Source: Hymenobacter armeniacus
GTDB taxonomy: Bacteria > Bacteroidota > Bacteroidia > Cytophagales > Hymenobacteraceae
Length of the DNA: 64,000 bases
Assembly (NCBI RefSeq): GCF_014699055.1
Contig: NZ_JACXAC010000001.1
Location: 62,001-126,000, forward strand
Direction of reading: 5' to 3'
Shown one piece after another: positions 48,993 to 57,540 of the stretch (the stretch's first letter is position 1; each line of letters begins with the position of its first letter). The notes under the pieces were generated by a model. That model ran no database searches. It was not told the origin of the DNA and saw nothing but the letters and a program-made list of their open reading frames with translations. The translations under genes were made by a program, and so were the position numbers.

Positions 48993-49217
48993 TCAGGCCG
49001 CCGGTGGCCGCTGGCGCGCCGAAGCCTCCTGTTTTTCCTCGGCGGCCCGCTCGCGCATGGCCACAAACAGCGCCACAAACACCGAGAAAAACGGCACCAC
49101 CATCCCAAACGCAAACCAGCGCCAGAACGAGCGGCCGTAGTTGTAGGCGATGTAGCCGGTGATGGGCGCAAACACCAGCAGCGAAACCGCGAAAACGAGA
49201 ACGAAGCGAAGAAACAC
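48993..49217 (-). CDS. Small two-helix membrane protein
   Basis: A protein of 74 residues. Two hydrophobic helices (about 4-26 and 35-54) are followed by a charged C-terminal tail (MRERAAEEKQEASARQRPPA). No family is recognised. It lies between the cytochrome b-like gene and the DUF58 gene on the same strand, 47 bases after the latter. Confidence 0.6.
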   Translation of the reverse strand: MFLRFVLVFAVSLLVFAPITGYIAYNYGRSFWRWFAFGMVVPFFSVFVALFVAMRERAAEEKQEASARQRPPAA

Positions 49218-49264
49218 AGCTCAGGGTTGAATACGGAGTGCAAGCCCGGGGCCCGCCAGAATGT

Positions 49265-50182
49265 TTAGCGCACCTTGCCGCGCTTCACCAGGTAGGCGTA
49301 GAGCACTTTCTCAAACGGCTCGCGCACGTCGACGGGCACGAAATCGATGCGCAGCTGCCCGCAGCGCTGGGCCAGCTCCTGCTCGTAGGCCGTCATGGCG
49401 GCCCGGTACTGTTCCCGCACCTGCGAGGGCTGCAGCTTGATTTCCTGGCCGGTTTCCACGTCTTCAAAAATGTAGGGCCGCTCGGCAAAGTCGAAGTCGG
49501 CTTCGGTGGCGCGGTCCAGCACGTGGAAGAGCAGCACTTCGTGGTGCTGGTGCTTGAGGTGCTGCAGGGCGGCCAGGGCCGCTTCCTGCTCGGCCGCGCC
49601 GCGCCCCAGCATGTCGCTGAAAATGATGACCAAAGAGCGTTTCGGAATCTGTTGGGCAATGGCGTGCACGGTGCCGGCCACGTCGGTGCCGCGCCGGGTG
49701 GCGGGCACGGGCGGGCGCTCCAGCAACTGCTGCAGGGCCAGCAGCAGGGTGTGGCGGTGGGTGCTGGTGGAGCGCACCGGCGTCTGGAGCTCCACGGTGT
49801 CGGCGAAGGTGACCAAGCCCACGGCGTCGCGCTGGCGCGTGAGCAGGGTGGTGAGCGCCGCCGCGGCCAGAATGCTGAATTTCAGCTTGTCGTGGCCCGG
49901 CGCGGGGTAGTACATGCTGGGGCTCACGTCGAGCAGCAGGTGGGCGCGCAGATTGGTTTCCTCTTCGTAGCGCTTCACAAACAGCTTGTCGGTGCGGGCA
50001 AACACTTTCCAGTCGATGTGGCGCGTGCTTTCGCCGGGGTTGTAGAGGCGGTGCTCCGAAAACTCCACCGAAAAGCCGTGGTAGGGCGACTGGTGCAGGC
50101 CGGTAATGAACCCGTCGACCAGCTGGCGGGCCAGAAATTCGATGTTTTCGAAGGAGCGGATGGCGGCGAGGTCGATGGGCAT
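49265..50182 (-). CDS. DUF58 (VWA-like) protein
   Basis: A protein of 305 residues. The hallmark FSEHRLYNPGESTRHIDWKVFARTDKLFVKRYEEE region is seen at about 43-75, followed by a von Willebrand A-like fold with a MIDAS-like LLLDVSPSMYYP (about 82-93), VGLVTFADTV and SLVIIFSDMLGRG. DUF58 proteins usually accompany MoxR AAA+ ATPases in chaperone-like complexes. No MoxR gene is adjacent here. The ATG at 50182 matches the usual start (ALS-I-x-x-IEFLARQLVDGF follows). A partial CGTCATGC repeat lies just upstream. Confidence 0.88.
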   Translation of the reverse strand: MPIDLAAIRSFENIEFLARQLVDGFITGLHQSPYHGFSVEFSEHRLYNPGESTRHIDWKVFARTDKLFVKRYEEETNLRAHLLLDVSPSMYYPAPGHDKLKFSILAAAALTTLLTRQRDAVGLVTFADTVELQTPVRSTSTHRHTLLLALQQLLERPPVPATRRGTDVAGTVHAIAQQIPKRSLVIIFSDMLGRGAAEQEAALAALQHLKHQHHEVLLFHVLDRATEADFDFAERPYIFEDVETGQEIKLQPSQVREQYRAAMTAYEQELAQRCGQLRIDFVPVDVREPFEKVLYAYLVKRGKVR

Positions 50183-50216
50183 GGGGTGGCAGGTGGGGGA
50201 GTGGGCCGTAAAGAAC

Positions 50217-50246
50217 GTCATGCTTCGCCGTGCGCTGCACGGCGTT
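50217..50246. repeat. Partial CGTCATGC-type palindrome
   Basis: The left end reads CGTCATGCTTCGCCGTGCG; only a shortened GCACGGCG partner follows. It looks like a decayed copy of the palindromic family, between the divergent DUF58 and PUR-domain genes. Confidence 0.5.
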
Positions 50247-50374
50247 CCGTTGTCCCGCTCCTGATAGCAACACCCGGCGCGCCCCCGCCGTTTATCTTTA
50301 CCGCACAATTCGTAAGTTGGCCGTCACAATCAACCATCGACGCTATTTCCCACCCATACCCCCAACCCATCCCT

Positions 50375-50743
50375 GTGGACGACCGTCACGACCAGGAAGA
50401 AATTTATTCCCAACGCATTAAAGCCGGCAAGCGCACGTATTTCTTCGACGTGAAAGCCACCCGCGGCCAGGACTACTACCTGACCATCACCGAAAGCAAG
50501 CGCCGCCAACACGGCGACGACTCGGTGAGCTACGAAAAGCACAAAATATTCCTCTACAAGGAAGATTTCCTCAAGTTTGTGGACGCCCTGCAGGACGCCG
50601 TCGACTACGTGCGCGAAGAATTGCTGACCCCCGAAGAGGTAGCCGAGCTCGACCGCCCGCGCGACTACGACGACCGGGACCAGCCCCGCCGCGATTTCGA
50701 CCGCCCCGCCTTCGACCCCAACCGCAGCGACGACAGCTTCTAA
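50375..50743 (+). CDS. DUF3276 PUR-alpha-like nucleic-acid-binding protein
   Basis: A protein of 122 residues from the GTG at 50375. One PUR repeat is visible: EEIYSQRIKAGKRTYFFDVK, then ATRGQDYYLTITESKRR, then YEKHKIFLYKEDFLKFVDAL, the same layout as BpuR of Borrelia and Bacteroides DUF3276. The C-terminal 35 residues are a disordered Asp/Arg-rich tail. Members bind single-stranded DNA or RNA. A TATCTTTA box at 50293-50300 lies upstream. It is a single gene upstream of ychF. Confidence 0.87.
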   Translation: MDDRHDQEEIYSQRIKAGKRTYFFDVKATRGQDYYLTITESKRRQHGDDSVSYEKHKIFLYKEDFLKFVDALQDAVDYVREELLTPEEVAELDRPRDYDDRDQPRRDFDRPAFDPNRSDDSF

Positions 50744-50848
50744 ATGGGTGATTAACGGGTAGTGGTTACCGGTTAATCTCTCTACCTTTTTTCAACGGCG
50801 CGAATGGATGAACGTCCGTTCGCGCCGTTTTGCTGTAGCAGCGTGCCG

Positions 50849-50856
50849 TACCTTTG
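50849..50856 (+). promoter_or_regulatory. Bacteroidota -7 promoter box TACCTTTG
   Basis: An exact TAnnTTTG match 53 bases before the ychF ATG, embedded in an intergenic stretch of ATTC/TTAATT-type simple sequence. Confidence 0.6.
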
Positions 50857-50909
50857 CGGCCGAATGGGCTAATTCCTCATTCTTAATTCTTCATTATTAA
50901 TTCGAAGCA

Positions 50910-52010
50910 ATGGGCCTCCGCTGCGGTATCGTCGGCTTGCCAAACGTCGGCAAATCGACTCTTTTCAACGCTCTTTCTAACGCCAAGGCCGAATCGGCCA
51001 ACTACCCGTTCTGCACCATCGAGCCCAACGTGGGCGTCATCACCGTGCCGGATGAGCGCCTGCAAATCCTCGAAGCGCTGGTGAACCCCAAGCGCGTGCT
51101 GCCCACCATCATCGAGTTCGTCGACATCGCCGGCCTCGTGAAGGGCGCCAGCAAGGGCGAGGGCCTGGGCAATAAATTCCTGGCCAACATCCGCGAAGTC
51201 GACGCCATCATCCACGTGGTGCGCTGCTTCGACGACCCCAACATCGTGCACGTGGCCGGCGGCGTCGACCCCGTCTTCGACAAAGACGTCATCGACACCG
51301 AGCTGCAGCTCAAGGACCTGGAGAGCGTGGAAAAGAAGCTGCAGAAGTCGGAGCGCAGCGCCAAAGCCGGCGACGCCGTGGCCAAGAAAGAAGTGGTGTC
51401 GCTCCAGAAATTCAAAGCCGCCCTGGAGGCCGGCCAGAACGCCCGCGCCGTGGCCGCTTCCGAAGACGACCTGGCCGCCATTGCCGACCTGCAACTGCTC
51501 ACCGTCAAGCCCGTGATTTACGTGGCCAACGTGGACGAGGCCAGCATCGCCAGCAACGGCAACCACCACGTGGAGGCCCTGCGCGAGCACGTGAAAGCCG
51601 AAGGCGCCCAGGTGGTGCTGGTGTCGGCCGCCATCGAGGCCCAGATTGCCGAGATGGAAGACCCCGAGGAAAAAGCCATGTTCCTGGGCGAATACGGCCT
51701 CACCGAGTCGGGCCTGAACAAGCTCATCCGGGCCAGCTACGAGCTGCTGAACCTGATTACCTACTTCACTGCCGGCGTGCAGGAAGTACGGGCCTGGACC
51801 ATCCACCGCGGCGACAAAGCGCCCGCCGCGGCCGGCGTCATCCACTCCGATTTCGAGAAGGGCTTCATCCGCGCCGAGGTTATCAAGCTACCCGATTACC
51901 AGGAATACAAAACCGAAGTAAAAATCAAAGAAGCCGGCAAAATGGCTGTGGAAGGCAAAGACTACGTGGTGCAGGACGGCGACATCATGCACTTCCGGTT
52001 TAACGTGTAG
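50910..52010 (+). CDS. ychF: YchF/OLA1-type GTPase (redox-responsive ATPase)
   Basis: A protein of 366 residues, the standard length. G-domain: P-loop GLPNVGKSTLFN (about 9-20), switch region with FCTIEPNVGVI, DIAGLVKGASKGEGLGNKFL (G3), and the YchF-specific NVDE motif in IYVANVDEAS (about 204) in place of NKxD, which favours ATP. A helical insert and the C-terminal TGS domain (TYFTAGVQEVRAWTIHRGDK, then AAGVIHSDFEKGFIRAEVIK) complete it. It binds ribosomes and regulates the oxidative stress response. Confidence 0.96.
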   Translation: MGLRCGIVGLPNVGKSTLFNALSNAKAESANYPFCTIEPNVGVITVPDERLQILEALVNPKRVLPTIIEFVDIAGLVKGASKGEGLGNKFLANIREVDAIIHVVRCFDDPNIVHVAGGVDPVFDKDVIDTELQLKDLESVEKKLQKSERSAKAGDAVAKKEVVSLQKFKAALEAGQNARAVAASEDDLAAIADLQLLTVKPVIYVANVDEASIASNGNHHVEALREHVKAEGAQVVLVSAAIEAQIAEMEDPEEKAMFLGEYGLTESGLNKLIRASYELLNLITYFTAGVQEVRAWTIHRGDKAPAAAGVIHSDFEKGFIRAEVIKLPDYQEYKTEVKIKEAGKMAVEGKDYVVQDGDIMHFRFNV

Positions 52011-52050
52011 GTTGCGCAAGAAGGATTTTATTCTGACGGCGTGCATAATT

Positions 52051-52085
52051 TAAACGCCCCAACCGGTATTCGGTTGGGGCGTTTT
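52051..52085 (+). terminator. Rho-independent terminator
   Basis: AAACGCCCCAACC (52051-52063) and GGTTGGGGCGTTT are perfectly inverted around a seven-base loop, followed by five T. It ends ychF and lies immediately before the gene at 52100. Confidence 0.95.
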
Positions 52086-52099
52086 TATGTGTTCAGCGA

Positions 52100-52549
52100 A
52101 TGGGATTTAATATCAGCGTATGCGGCGGAGTTGATTCGGGTTGCGAAGGCAGTGATGTTTTCATCAATAGGTCTTACTACAATTTCGTCGCCAGCTACGA
52201 CCTGTTTGAGGAAGAATCTGTGCTTGTAAAAGCAGGTGAATACGCTGGTTTGGACCTACATCCGCTAACCAACGTGGCTTACCTTGATGGTTTTGAGGAA
52301 GGCGACGAAGCAGAAGTTGAGCAAGACGTAGACAAACTGCTCACCCTTGTCAACGCATTCATAGCTAAGGTGAAGAGTGAACCAAGCATGATTGATAAAA
52401 TCAATTATAAAGCCAAGGCCTTCCAATACAGCATGTGGAAGGACTATTTCCATTCCGGAGGGATATTGGAAGACCTTGAAGCCCTTTCACAAGCCTTAAC
52501 CCACTACAAAAACGCAGGAGAAAGCAAAGTGTTTTTCGGGGTAGGCTAG
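52100..52549 (+). CDS. Orphan acidic protein of unknown origin
   Basis: A protein of 149 residues, soluble and acidic (for example YDLFEEESVLVKAGEY and DGFEEGDEAEVEQDVDKLL). No family is recognised; size and acidity would suit an immunity or antitoxin-like protein, but no toxin is adjacent. Codon use and base composition are clearly AT-richer than the neighbours, pointing to acquisition by transfer. The ATG comes 14 bases after the ychF terminator, so its promoter must overlap that hairpin, or the gene is silent. It converges with the first M48 protease gene. Confidence 0.65.
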   Translation: MGFNISVCGGVDSGCEGSDVFINRSYYNFVASYDLFEEESVLVKAGEYAGLDLHPLTNVAYLDGFEEGDEAEVEQDVDKLLTLVNAFIAKVKSEPSMIDKINYKAKAFQYSMWKDYFHSGGILEDLEALSQALTHYKNAGESKVFFGVG

Positions 52550-52572
52550 TAGTGCTTGCCTGCCCCGAAAAA

Positions 52573-54033
52573 TTATTTCCCCGCCACTTTAAACAACGTC
52601 CCCTTCGGCAACTGGTCGGTCGTTTTCATACCGTTGAGAATGGCCATTTCCTCGTAACGCTTGCTGGGGATGCCGTTGGCGGCCAGGGCGGAGGCCAGGG
52701 TGGTGTTGCTGGCCGCGGCTTTGATGCGGATGTGCTCGGGCTGGCGGTTCAGCTTGCTGGCGTCGGTGAGGCGGGCGTAGCCCTGGGCGGCGCGCTGGAA
52801 CTGCGGCGCGTAAGTACCAAAGCTGGAAGCCGCGGCCAGGCCCACGAAGGCATACACGGTTTGGCCGTCCTGAATGAGCTGGGCCAGTACGTGGGCCGGT
52901 GTGCTCTGCTGGTCTGAAGCGGCCTGGTCGCCTTCAATCACCATGGCGGGGAAGCCGTTGATGGTGGTTTTCTGGGCCTGAGCCGATTGCAGGCCGATGG
53001 ATTTGGCCAGCGACTGCGCGGCGGCGTCCAGGGTGCCGTTGCCGGCGCCGAGGAACACCAGCAGGGCTTTGCCGTTGGGCTCGGCCATCTGGAACTGCTG
53101 GGGCGAGTTCTGCGACTTCCAGCCCGAGGGGATGGGGAAGCGGAACTTCAGGTCGGGGTGGTAGAACACGCCGCCTTCCACGAAGCCCTGGCGCGGGTCT
53201 TCGCCGTAGTTCAGGCCCTCAATGGCTTTCAGGTACTGGTTGCGGTTCACGGCCAGGGCACGGCCGCCGGCCGCCTGCTTGGCTTGGGCGGCCAGGCCTT
53301 TCACGCGGGTGTAGCGGTCGGCCGAGTTGGGGTGGGTGCTCAGGAAGGTGGGGATGCTGCTGCCGCTCTGGGCCTCGGTGCGTGAGAGCGTCTGGAAGAA
53401 GTCAGCCATGTGGCTGGCGTCGTAGCCAATTTTGGTGGAGTACTTCACGCCCAGGGCGTCGGACTCGTTCTCGTCGTCGCGGCCGTACTTGAGCATGCCC
53501 AGGCCCACCACCTGCTGGGCCACGCCGCCCACCGACTGCATCACGCGCGGCGCCAGCACCGAGCCCAGTATCATGCCGATGCCGGCAATGGTACTGCGCG
53601 TTTGCTGCTTTTTGCCGTGCTGGGCGGTGATGTGGCCCAACTCGTGGCCGAGCACGCCGGCGAACTGGGCTTCGTCGTTGAAATACGCCATGATGCCGCG
53701 CGTGAAGTACACGTGGCCGTCGGGCGTGGCAAAGGCGTTGATGACGGGCGAGTCGACCACCGTGAAGCCGTAGTCGCCGGGGCGGTCCGAAATGGCCGTC
53801 ATCTGCTTGCCCTTGGCGTCGATGAGGTTTTGCAGCGTGGCGCTGTTGTAGAGGCCAAACTGGGCAATAACGGCCGGGTCGGGCTTGGCGCCCTGCAGGG
53901 GCCGGGCGGCGGGGGTGCTGGGAGCGGCCGGCGTGCGCGCGGCCCAATCGGTGAGGCTCGAAGAGCTGGCCAGGGGCAGCAGGAGCAGAAGGGCGGCACC
54001 GGTGCGCAGCCCGCGGATAATGGGATTAGGCAT
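52573..54033 (-). CDS. M48-family metalloprotease with C-terminal extension (copy 1)
   Basis: A protein of 486 residues. A signal peptide (about 1-25) precedes the M48 catalytic domain with the zinc motif VLGHELGHITAQH (about 131-143) and the downstream ENESDALGVKYS (about 188), which supplies the third ligand. A second domain (about 270-420, FYHPDLKFRFPIPSGWKSQN) resembles the PsbP/DcrB-like fold found behind M48 domains in Bacteroidota. A C-terminal segment ILNGMKTTDQLPKGTLFKVA resembles a LysM half-repeat. It acts in the periplasm, perhaps on outer-membrane proteins like BepA. It is the downstream member of a tandem pair. Confidence 0.87.
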   Translation of the reverse strand: MPNPIIRGLRTGAALLLLLPLASSSSLTDWAARTPAAPSTPAARPLQGAKPDPAVIAQFGLYNSATLQNLIDAKGKQMTAISDRPGDYGFTVVDSPVINAFATPDGHVYFTRGIMAYFNDEAQFAGVLGHELGHITAQHGKKQQTRSTIAGIGMILGSVLAPRVMQSVGGVAQQVVGLGMLKYGRDDENESDALGVKYSTKIGYDASHMADFFQTLSRTEAQSGSSIPTFLSTHPNSADRYTRVKGLAAQAKQAAGGRALAVNRNQYLKAIEGLNYGEDPRQGFVEGGVFYHPDLKFRFPIPSGWKSQNSPQQFQMAEPNGKALLVFLGAGNGTLDAAAQSLAKSIGLQSAQAQKTTINGFPAMVIEGDQAASDQQSTPAHVLAQLIQDGQTVYAFVGLAAASSFGTYAPQFQRAAQGYARLTDASKLNRQPEHIRIKAAASNTTLASALAANGIPSKRYEEMAILNGMKTTDQLPKGTLFKVAGK

Positions 54034-54149
54034 GGGAAGAAAATTAACAAATGGAGCCGGCGCCAACGCGACAGCCGAGCTTGCAAACGCAGCAACATAT
54101 ATAGAGTTGCGCAGGCGGCCTGGCCCACTCAATCCAATAGTAATGCCAC

Positions 54150-55613
54150 TTATTTGCCCACCACTTTGATGAGGGAGCCGGCGTTCACCTGCTCGTTGAG
54201 CTGCATGCCGTTGAGAATGGCCAGCTCTTCGAGGCGTTTTTCGGTCATGCCGTTGGTGGTGAGGGCCTGGCGCAGGTTGCTGCGCAGCTTCAGCTTCACG
54301 ATGCGGATGCGCTCGGGCTGGCGGTTGAGCTTGTCGGGGTCGGTGAGGCGCTGGAAGCCTTCGGCTACGCTGCTGAACTGCGGCGCATAGGCGGGGAAGT
54401 CGGCCGGGGCCGCCACGCCCAGCAGCGCATACAGGCTTTTGCCGTCCTGAATGATGTGGCCCAGCACGCGTACGCCGGCCACCTGCTGGCCGGTTTGCGG
54501 GTCCTGCTGCACCTGGTCGGCCACAAACACCAGGGCCGGGAAGCCGTTGATGGCGGTGCGGCGCGGGGCTTCGCTGGCTTGCAGACTGAGCTGCTTGGCC
54601 ACGGCCTGGGCGGCTTCCTCGGGGGTGGCGCCGGGGGCAGGCAGCAGGATAAGCAGGCCCTTGCCGGCCGGGTCGGCCATCTGAAACTGCGAGGGCGAGT
54701 TCTGCGACTTCCAGCCCGCCGGGATGGGGAAGCGAAATTTCAGCTCGGGGTGATAGAACACGCTGTTTTCGACGAAGCCCTGCTTGGGGTCTTCGCCGTA
54801 CACTAGGCCGTCGATGAGGCGCAGGTACTGGTCGCGGTTCACGGCCAGCTTGGGGTTGCCGTTGGCCTGCTTCCATTGGTCGGCCAGCTGGTGCACGGTG
54901 TTGTACCGGTCTTCGGGGTTGGGGTGGGTGCTCAGGAAATCGGGGATGGCTTCGGCCTTCGACTGCTGCTGCTGGCGGGCCAAGGTCTGGAAGAAGTCGG
55001 CCATCTGGCTGGCGTCGTAGCCGATTTTGGACGAGTACTGCACGCCCAGTTCGTCGGACTGCCGCTCGTCGTCGCGCCCGAATTTCAGGAACAGCAGCTG
55101 CATGCCCTGCATGGCCTGCTCGCCAAACTGGGCCAGCCGGGGCGAGGCTATCATGGCGCCCATCAGGCCCACCTGGCCGATGATGGAATTGGTTTGCTGC
55201 TTGGCCGAGTGGCGGGCCGTGACGTGGCCGATTTCGTGGCCCAGCACCCCCGCAAACTGCGCTTCATTGTTGAAATGCGCCATGATGCCGCGCGTGAAGT
55301 ACACGTAGCCGCCCGGGATGGCGAAGGCGTTGATGATGGGCGAGTCGACGACCCGAAACTGGTACTCGATGTTGGGGCGGTGCGACACGGCGCCCATCTT
55401 CTTGCCCTTCTCGTTGATGAAGGCCTGAATTTTTTTGTCGTCGTAGAGGCCCATCTGGGCCGTCACGGCGGGGTCCGACTGCTGGCCCATGGCCAGCTCC
55501 TGGCCTTCGGACACCAGCATGACCTCCTTTTTGCCCGTGACGGGATTGGTGGCGCAGCCGGCAACCCAGAGCAGGGCCGCCGCGCCCAGGGCGACAGGAA
55601 AACGTTGTTTCAT
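54150..55613 (-). CDS. M48-family metalloprotease lipoprotein (copy 2)
   Basis: A protein of 487 residues, the same architecture as copy 1 and alignable along its length. The lipobox LLWVAGC (Cys20) makes it a lipoprotein, unlike copy 1. Zinc motif VLGHEIGHVTARH (about 123-135) and third ligand in ERQSDELGVQYS. The PsbP/DcrB-like domain starts at FYHPELKFRFPIPAGWKSQN and the C-terminal ILNGMQLNEQVNAGSLIKVV resembles LysM. The two genes share a strand with 116 bases between them, so a tandem duplication followed by loss of the lipid anchor in copy 1 is the simplest history. Confidence 0.88.
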   Translation of the reverse strand: MKQRFPVALGAAALLWVAGCATNPVTGKKEVMLVSEGQELAMGQQSDPAVTAQMGLYDDKKIQAFINEKGKKMGAVSHRPNIEYQFRVVDSPIINAFAIPGGYVYFTRGIMAHFNNEAQFAGVLGHEIGHVTARHSAKQQTNSIIGQVGLMGAMIASPRLAQFGEQAMQGMQLLFLKFGRDDERQSDELGVQYSSKIGYDASQMADFFQTLARQQQQSKAEAIPDFLSTHPNPEDRYNTVHQLADQWKQANGNPKLAVNRDQYLRLIDGLVYGEDPKQGFVENSVFYHPELKFRFPIPAGWKSQNSPSQFQMADPAGKGLLILLPAPGATPEEAAQAVAKQLSLQASEAPRRTAINGFPALVFVADQVQQDPQTGQQVAGVRVLGHIIQDGKSLYALLGVAAPADFPAYAPQFSSVAEGFQRLTDPDKLNRQPERIRIVKLKLRSNLRQALTTNGMTEKRLEELAILNGMQLNEQVNAGSLIKVVGK

Positions 55614-55720
55614 GGGTGGGAATGGGTAAGGCGTGAGCGCAGCGGCCGGGCAGCGCCTGCGGAAGGGCTGGCGGCGTTAAGGGCTCAAACGCAGCCCACC
55701 CGGCGGGGTTATCCGGCGGC

Positions 55721-57055
55721 CTACTGGCGGCTGTTCATGCCCACGGTCTGGTAGCCAATGAGCAGGTCGGTGCGGGTGCCGGGCGGGCGGTAGTACACCA
55801 GCAAGTCGTACTGGTTTTCGGTTTGCTGGTGCGAGCCTTCGAAATACACTTCGTCGGGCGCCGCGCCGCGGGCGCCGGCCACGGCGAAATCGTAGTTGTA
55901 GTACCCTTGTTTGAGCAGGGCGTGGCCGGTGTAAAGCTGCTTGGCTTCGTCGTAGGCCAGCCGGAATTCGTCCTTGAGCTGCCAGTCGGTCATCGCCCCG
56001 AAGGCGTATACCGGGCCGGGGGCCAGCTGGTCGGCCTTCAGCTGAAAAGTCACGTCGAAATAGTCGGCATTGGTGGCGCCGTTGCCGTACTCGCGGCTCT
56101 CGAACACGCGCTGGCCATTGGCGTCCTGGTACTGGTTGTAGGCCAGCTTCTGGCGCGAGGTTTCGGGCTGCAGCTCCACGGCCGTGGGATTGGCGCGCGG
56201 GTCGACGTGCAGCACGCCCAAGCCCACGCTCTGCGCCGCGCGGGTGTCGAAGTAGCGGTACTCGCTCAGGCCCGGAAACGCGTTTTCGAAGTTGAAATAC
56301 TGGTATTCGAGCCGGCGCTCGGCGTCGCGCACGAAGGTGGGGCGCAGGTTGACCTTGGCGTTGTCCCAACGGAAATTCTGGCGCAGTATCACCTTCACTT
56401 CGGCCGCCGGGTTCACCAGGTCCACGCCCGCGTAGCCGATGGCGAAGTCGAGCTGCTGCAGGGTGTAGCGCTCCTGCCCGCCCACCACAAAGCCGGGCTT
56501 GAGACCCACCTGCACCTGGTTTTCATACACCAGCAGCCGGCGCGACACCACCGGCGCGCCGCCGCTGTTTTGCACCACCAGCAGGTAGTTGCCGCTGATT
56601 TTGACGCCCGGCGCCCGCAGGCGGTAGTGGAAATACGGCACCTTGGTGCCCGTGCCCACCCGGTAGTCGGTGATGAGAAACTCGTTTATCTCGTTCAGAA
56701 ACTGCATGTCGGTCAGCACCGAAGGCTGCCAGTCCACGTCGCAGTGAATGAGCTTGGCCGTGTAGCGCTGGCTCTGGCCGCCCAGCACGTCGAACTCCAA
56801 CACAATGCCCTGACTCTGGCCCAGCGGCACCACCGGCGGCTGAAACACCTCGTTGGGCTGGCCCGTGCCCACGTAGCACTGCACGCTGCGCACGTCGGGC
56901 GAATAGGTGTAGTCCGAGTAGCGCAGGGTTTTGTCGGCGTAGTATTCCGGGGGCTTCTGGGTGCCGGCGCGGCCAGCGTTGGGGTCGGTGATGGGCGTGC
57001 CGAGCGGCACACAGGCAGTGGCCAGGAGGAGGGAGGCGAAGGGAAGGAAACGCAT
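55721..57055 (-). CDS. Type IX secretion 'plug' domain lipoprotein (DUF5103)
   Basis: A protein of 444 residues. The lipoprotein signal LLLATAC (Cys15) is followed by a first beta domain with PNEVFQPPVVPLGQSQGIVL, IHCDVDWQPSVLTDMQFLN, then VPYFHYRLRAPGVKISGNYLL, the signature of the T9SS plug N-terminal domain (DUF5103). The C-terminal half continues with strands such as FQLKADQLAPGPVYAFGAMT. In Flavobacterium, Plug closes the SprA pore of the type IX secretion system. No other T9SS gene is in the window. A TACTTTCG box ends four bases before the ATG at 57055. Confidence 0.85.
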   Translation of the reverse strand: MRFLPFASLLLATACVPLGTPITDPNAGRAGTQKPPEYYADKTLRYSDYTYSPDVRSVQCYVGTGQPNEVFQPPVVPLGQSQGIVLEFDVLGGQSQRYTAKLIHCDVDWQPSVLTDMQFLNEINEFLITDYRVGTGTKVPYFHYRLRAPGVKISGNYLLVVQNSGGAPVVSRRLLVYENQVQVGLKPGFVVGGQERYTLQQLDFAIGYAGVDLVNPAAEVKVILRQNFRWDNAKVNLRPTFVRDAERRLEYQYFNFENAFPGLSEYRYFDTRAAQSVGLGVLHVDPRANPTAVELQPETSRQKLAYNQYQDANGQRVFESREYGNGATNADYFDVTFQLKADQLAPGPVYAFGAMTDWQLKDEFRLAYDEAKQLYTGHALLKQGYYNYDFAVAGARGAAPDEVYFEGSHQQTENQYDLLVYYRPPGTRTDLLIGYQTVGMNSRQ

Positions 57056-57403
57056 GAGGCGAAAGTACGGCGGTCCCACCCGTTGCTGCAGCAGCCGGTT
57101 GGGCAAAGCTGTTCATTGTATCGATACACGGCCTCTGTTGCAACCCCAGCGTCGAAAACGGGCGCGTGTTTCCGGCGGGCTGCACCATTCTGGTGCGGAC
57201 CACGGAAAAATAGCGGGCAGACCCGGCACCGCTTACCGCGTTTCAGACGCATTGCTTCGGCTGCGCCCATCTGCTTATTCTCCCCAGCCTTAGTTTGAAA
57301 AAAGCTGAGTGAAATCGCCGAACGGGCAACGCTTTGTATCAACCGTGGGGGCTGGCCGAATTGTAGTGGCGGCCACTCATTGCCTTGAATGGCCGCAATA
57401 ATT
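57056..57403. other. Intergenic stretch, no gene recognised
   Basis: About 350 bases between the divergent plug and Tudor-like genes. The only structures seen are a small GCACCATTCTGGTGC hairpin at 57182-57196 and the plug gene's -7-like box at 57060-57067. No reading frame here looks coding on either strand. Confidence 0.5.
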
Positions 57404-57434
57404 TTGCTGGCACGGCAGCCGGCTTTTAGCTTTG
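57404..57434 (+). promoter_or_regulatory. Bacteroidota promoter, TTG(-33) and TAGCTTTG(-7)
   Basis: A TTG at 57404-57406 and TAGCTTTG at 57427-57434 are separated by 20 bases, an excellent fit to the Bacteroidota promoter. The leader to ATG 57541 would be about 100 bases; an in-frame ATG at 57472 is nearer. Confidence 0.65.
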
Positions 57435-57540
57435 GCGCAAAGCCGACTAGCTTGGCTAGTAGTTGGCTTTCATGTCCCCATCGAGCTTCTCCGCTTTAGC
57501 GAGGCGCGATGCATATAAAGTACTTTTAATTTGCCTCCAT

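Noticed and set aside
52573..55613. The two M48 genes as an assembly duplication
   Set aside because: They differ throughout at DNA and protein level (anchor, linkers, spacing), so they are true paralogues.
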